Part shown: positions 5,721 through 6,769 of the stretch, piece after piece | How positions within the stretch are numbered: the first letter of the stretch is position 1 | Layout: each line of letters starts with the position of its first letter | Assembly (NCBI GenBank): GCA_009925965.1 | Contig: RFPW01000116.1 | Location: forward strand, 1 to 6,769 | Direction: 5' to 3' | Length of the DNA: 6,769 bases | From: Betaproteobacteria bacterium | Lineage (GTDB): Bacteria > Pseudomonadota > Gammaproteobacteria > Burkholderiales > Burkholderiaceae_E | Made by a program: the position numbers and the translations under genes | The notes under the pieces: generated by a model | Told to the model about the DNA's origin: nothing | The model's database searches: none | Seen by the model: only the letters and a program-made list of their open reading frames with translations

Positions 5721-6769
5721 ATGAATGGTTTGGTTTGGTTCCGACGCGACCTGCGCGTCAACGATCACTTCGCACTGTCCCGAGCCTTGCAGGCTTGCCA
5801 GCGCGTCTGGTGCGTCTTCGTCTTTGACACGGAGATCCTTGACGCGCTGCCAAGTCGCTCAGACCGGCGGGTCGAGTTCATTCATGGCGCACTCGAAGAA
5901 CTGCACGCCAACCTAGGCAAACTCTCGCCCGCGGGCCATTTGATCGTCCTGAAAGGGCCTGCGCGAGACGCCATCCCCTGGCTTGCACAGCAGCTGCAGT
6001 GCGAAACCGTTTATATCAATCGTGACTTTGAGCCGTCCGCCATCGATCGGGATCAAGAGGTCGAACGCTCGCTCAAGTCCGCCGGAATCGGACTGGAACA
6101 GTCTCTGGATCACGTGATCTTCGCGCCCCAGGCCTTACGCACGGCCGCGGGGAGCGGCTACACGGTCTTCAGCCCCTACCGAAACGCGTGGCTCAAGCAC
6201 CTCACGTCGTCTCATTTAACGCCGCACCCCGTTCTGCCCTTCGCGGCAGCACTCGCGCCGTGGCCTCTTGAATTGACCGCAACGCCGGAGAACCTGCTTG
6301 GCCCCTGGTCCGGCCCTCCGGGTCTGGATGCCATCGGATTTGAGCCGACCAACTTGAAGGCCCTCGGCATACAACCTGGGGAGGCCGCGGCGCAGTCACT
6401 GTTCGAATCGTTCGCGCAACGGATGGGAGATTACCGCCGTCATCGCGATTTCCCGGCGATTCGCGGCCCCTCCTATTTATCGGTTCATCTGCGCTTTGGA
6501 ACCATTTCAATCCGCCAACTGGTGCAGACCGCGCTTCAAATTCAACAGACGGATGCGGTCGCGTCAGACGGCGCCACAAGCTGGTTGGCCGAGCTGATAT
6601 GGCGCGATTTTTACGTCCAAATTTTGGCCAACTGGCCGCACGTCACCCAATCGGCCTTTAAACCGGACTACGATCGAATCCGATTTGCGGACGACGAAGC
6701 CGCTGAGGCCCGATTTCTTGCATGGACTGAGGGGCGCACCGGTTTCCCTCTGGTCGACGCCGCGATCGC
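5721..6769 (+). CDS. phrB: deoxyribodipyrimidine photolyase (partial, runs off the right edge)
   Basis: Photolyase uses FADH- and blue light to split cyclobutane pyrimidine dimers in DNA. The frame from the ATG at 5721 is open for 349 codons to the window end; E. coli PhrB has 472 aa, so roughly the last 120 or more residues are missing. Visible are the N-terminal antenna domain with WFRRDLRVNDHFAL (6-19) and VYINRDFEP, then the FAD domain with YRRHRDFPAIRGPSYLS (238-254), HLRFGTIS (256-263), WLAELIWRDFY (288-298) and EGRTGFPLVDAAI (337-349). The antenna cofactor cannot be assigned from sequence. The residue aligned with E. coli Trp306, the outer electron-transfer tryptophan, appears to be F322. 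No good Shine-Dalgarno sequence precedes the ATG; AGGA lies 13 bases upstream. phrB is divergent from algH, so it is probably regulated separately from the pyr array. Confidence 0.95.
   Translation, partial: MNGLVWFRRDLRVNDHFALSRALQACQRVWCVFVFDTEILDALPSRSDRRVEFIHGALEELHANLGKLSPAGHLIVLKGPARDAIPWLAQQLQCETVYINRDFEPSAIDRDQEVERSLKSAGIGLEQSLDHVIFAPQALRTAAGSGYTVFSPYRNAWLKHLTSSHLTPHPVLPFAAALAPWPLELTATPENLLGPWSGPPGLDAIGFEPTNLKALGIQPGEAAAQSLFESFAQRMGDYRRHRDFPAIRGPSYLSVHLRFGTISIRQLVQTALQIQQTDAVASDGATSWLAELIWRDFYVQILANWPHVTQSAFKPDYDRIRFADDEAAEARFLAWTEGRTGFPLVDAAI

Noticed and set aside
5913..6579. Minus-strand open frames opposite the right-hand region
   Set aside because: The plus strand carries an uninterrupted photolyase frame with all expected motifs through this region, so these are antisense shadows.

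Overview
The window is ordinary, densely packed chromosome from a proteobacterium of roughly 60% GC, most probably a betaproteobacterium (Burkholderiales-like). I infer this from the gene order phrB / algH-ruvX-pyrR-pyrB-pyrC'-plsC / apaH and from family-specific signatures: a dihydroorotase-like protein with DLAARLREPG, CPPDTDP and HHLHVTD motifs, and a photolyase with a GPSYLSVHLRFG motif. No database search was run, so the lineage is an inference. I see no mobile element, CRISPR array, tRNA, rRNA or riboswitch.

Layout. Positions 1-62 are an unassigned left flank. apaH (78-911, plus strand) encodes diadenosine tetraphosphatase. It meets plsC tail to tail with one base between the two stop codons. 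From 913 to about 5676 the minus strand carries a six-gene operon-like array, read right to left: algH/yqgE, ruvX/yqgF, pyrR, pyrB, the non-catalytic dihydroorotase-like pyrC', and a PlsC-type acyltransferase. Neighbouring genes overlap by 8, 1 and 4 bp at algH/ruvX, ruvX/pyrR and pyrB/pyrC'. They are 30 bp and 4 bp apart at pyrR/pyrB and pyrC'/plsC. Such spacing suggests co-transcription and translational coupling. A divergent photolyase gene, phrB, starts at 5721 on the plus strand and runs off the right edge.

How the genes work together. PyrB performs the first committed step of pyrimidine synthesis. The downstream PyrC' has lost the metal-binding histidines of real dihydroorotases and probably serves as the structural partner of PyrB, as in the class A aspartate transcarbamoylase of Pseudomonas. 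A catalytic dihydroorotase must then be encoded elsewhere. PyrR is the usual pyrimidine regulator or uracil phosphoribosyltransferase homologue. RuvX is a Holliday-junction resolvase-like or rRNA-processing nuclease. AlgH/YqgE is a conserved protein of unclear biochemistry that often travels with RuvX.

I did not find a clearly new system. The points most worth a second look are a Trp-to-Phe change at the predicted outer tryptophan of the photolyase electron-transfer chain, an 8-codon mini-ORF whose stop codon overlaps the pyrB start, the degenerate active site of PyrC', and a strong excess of GATC sites.
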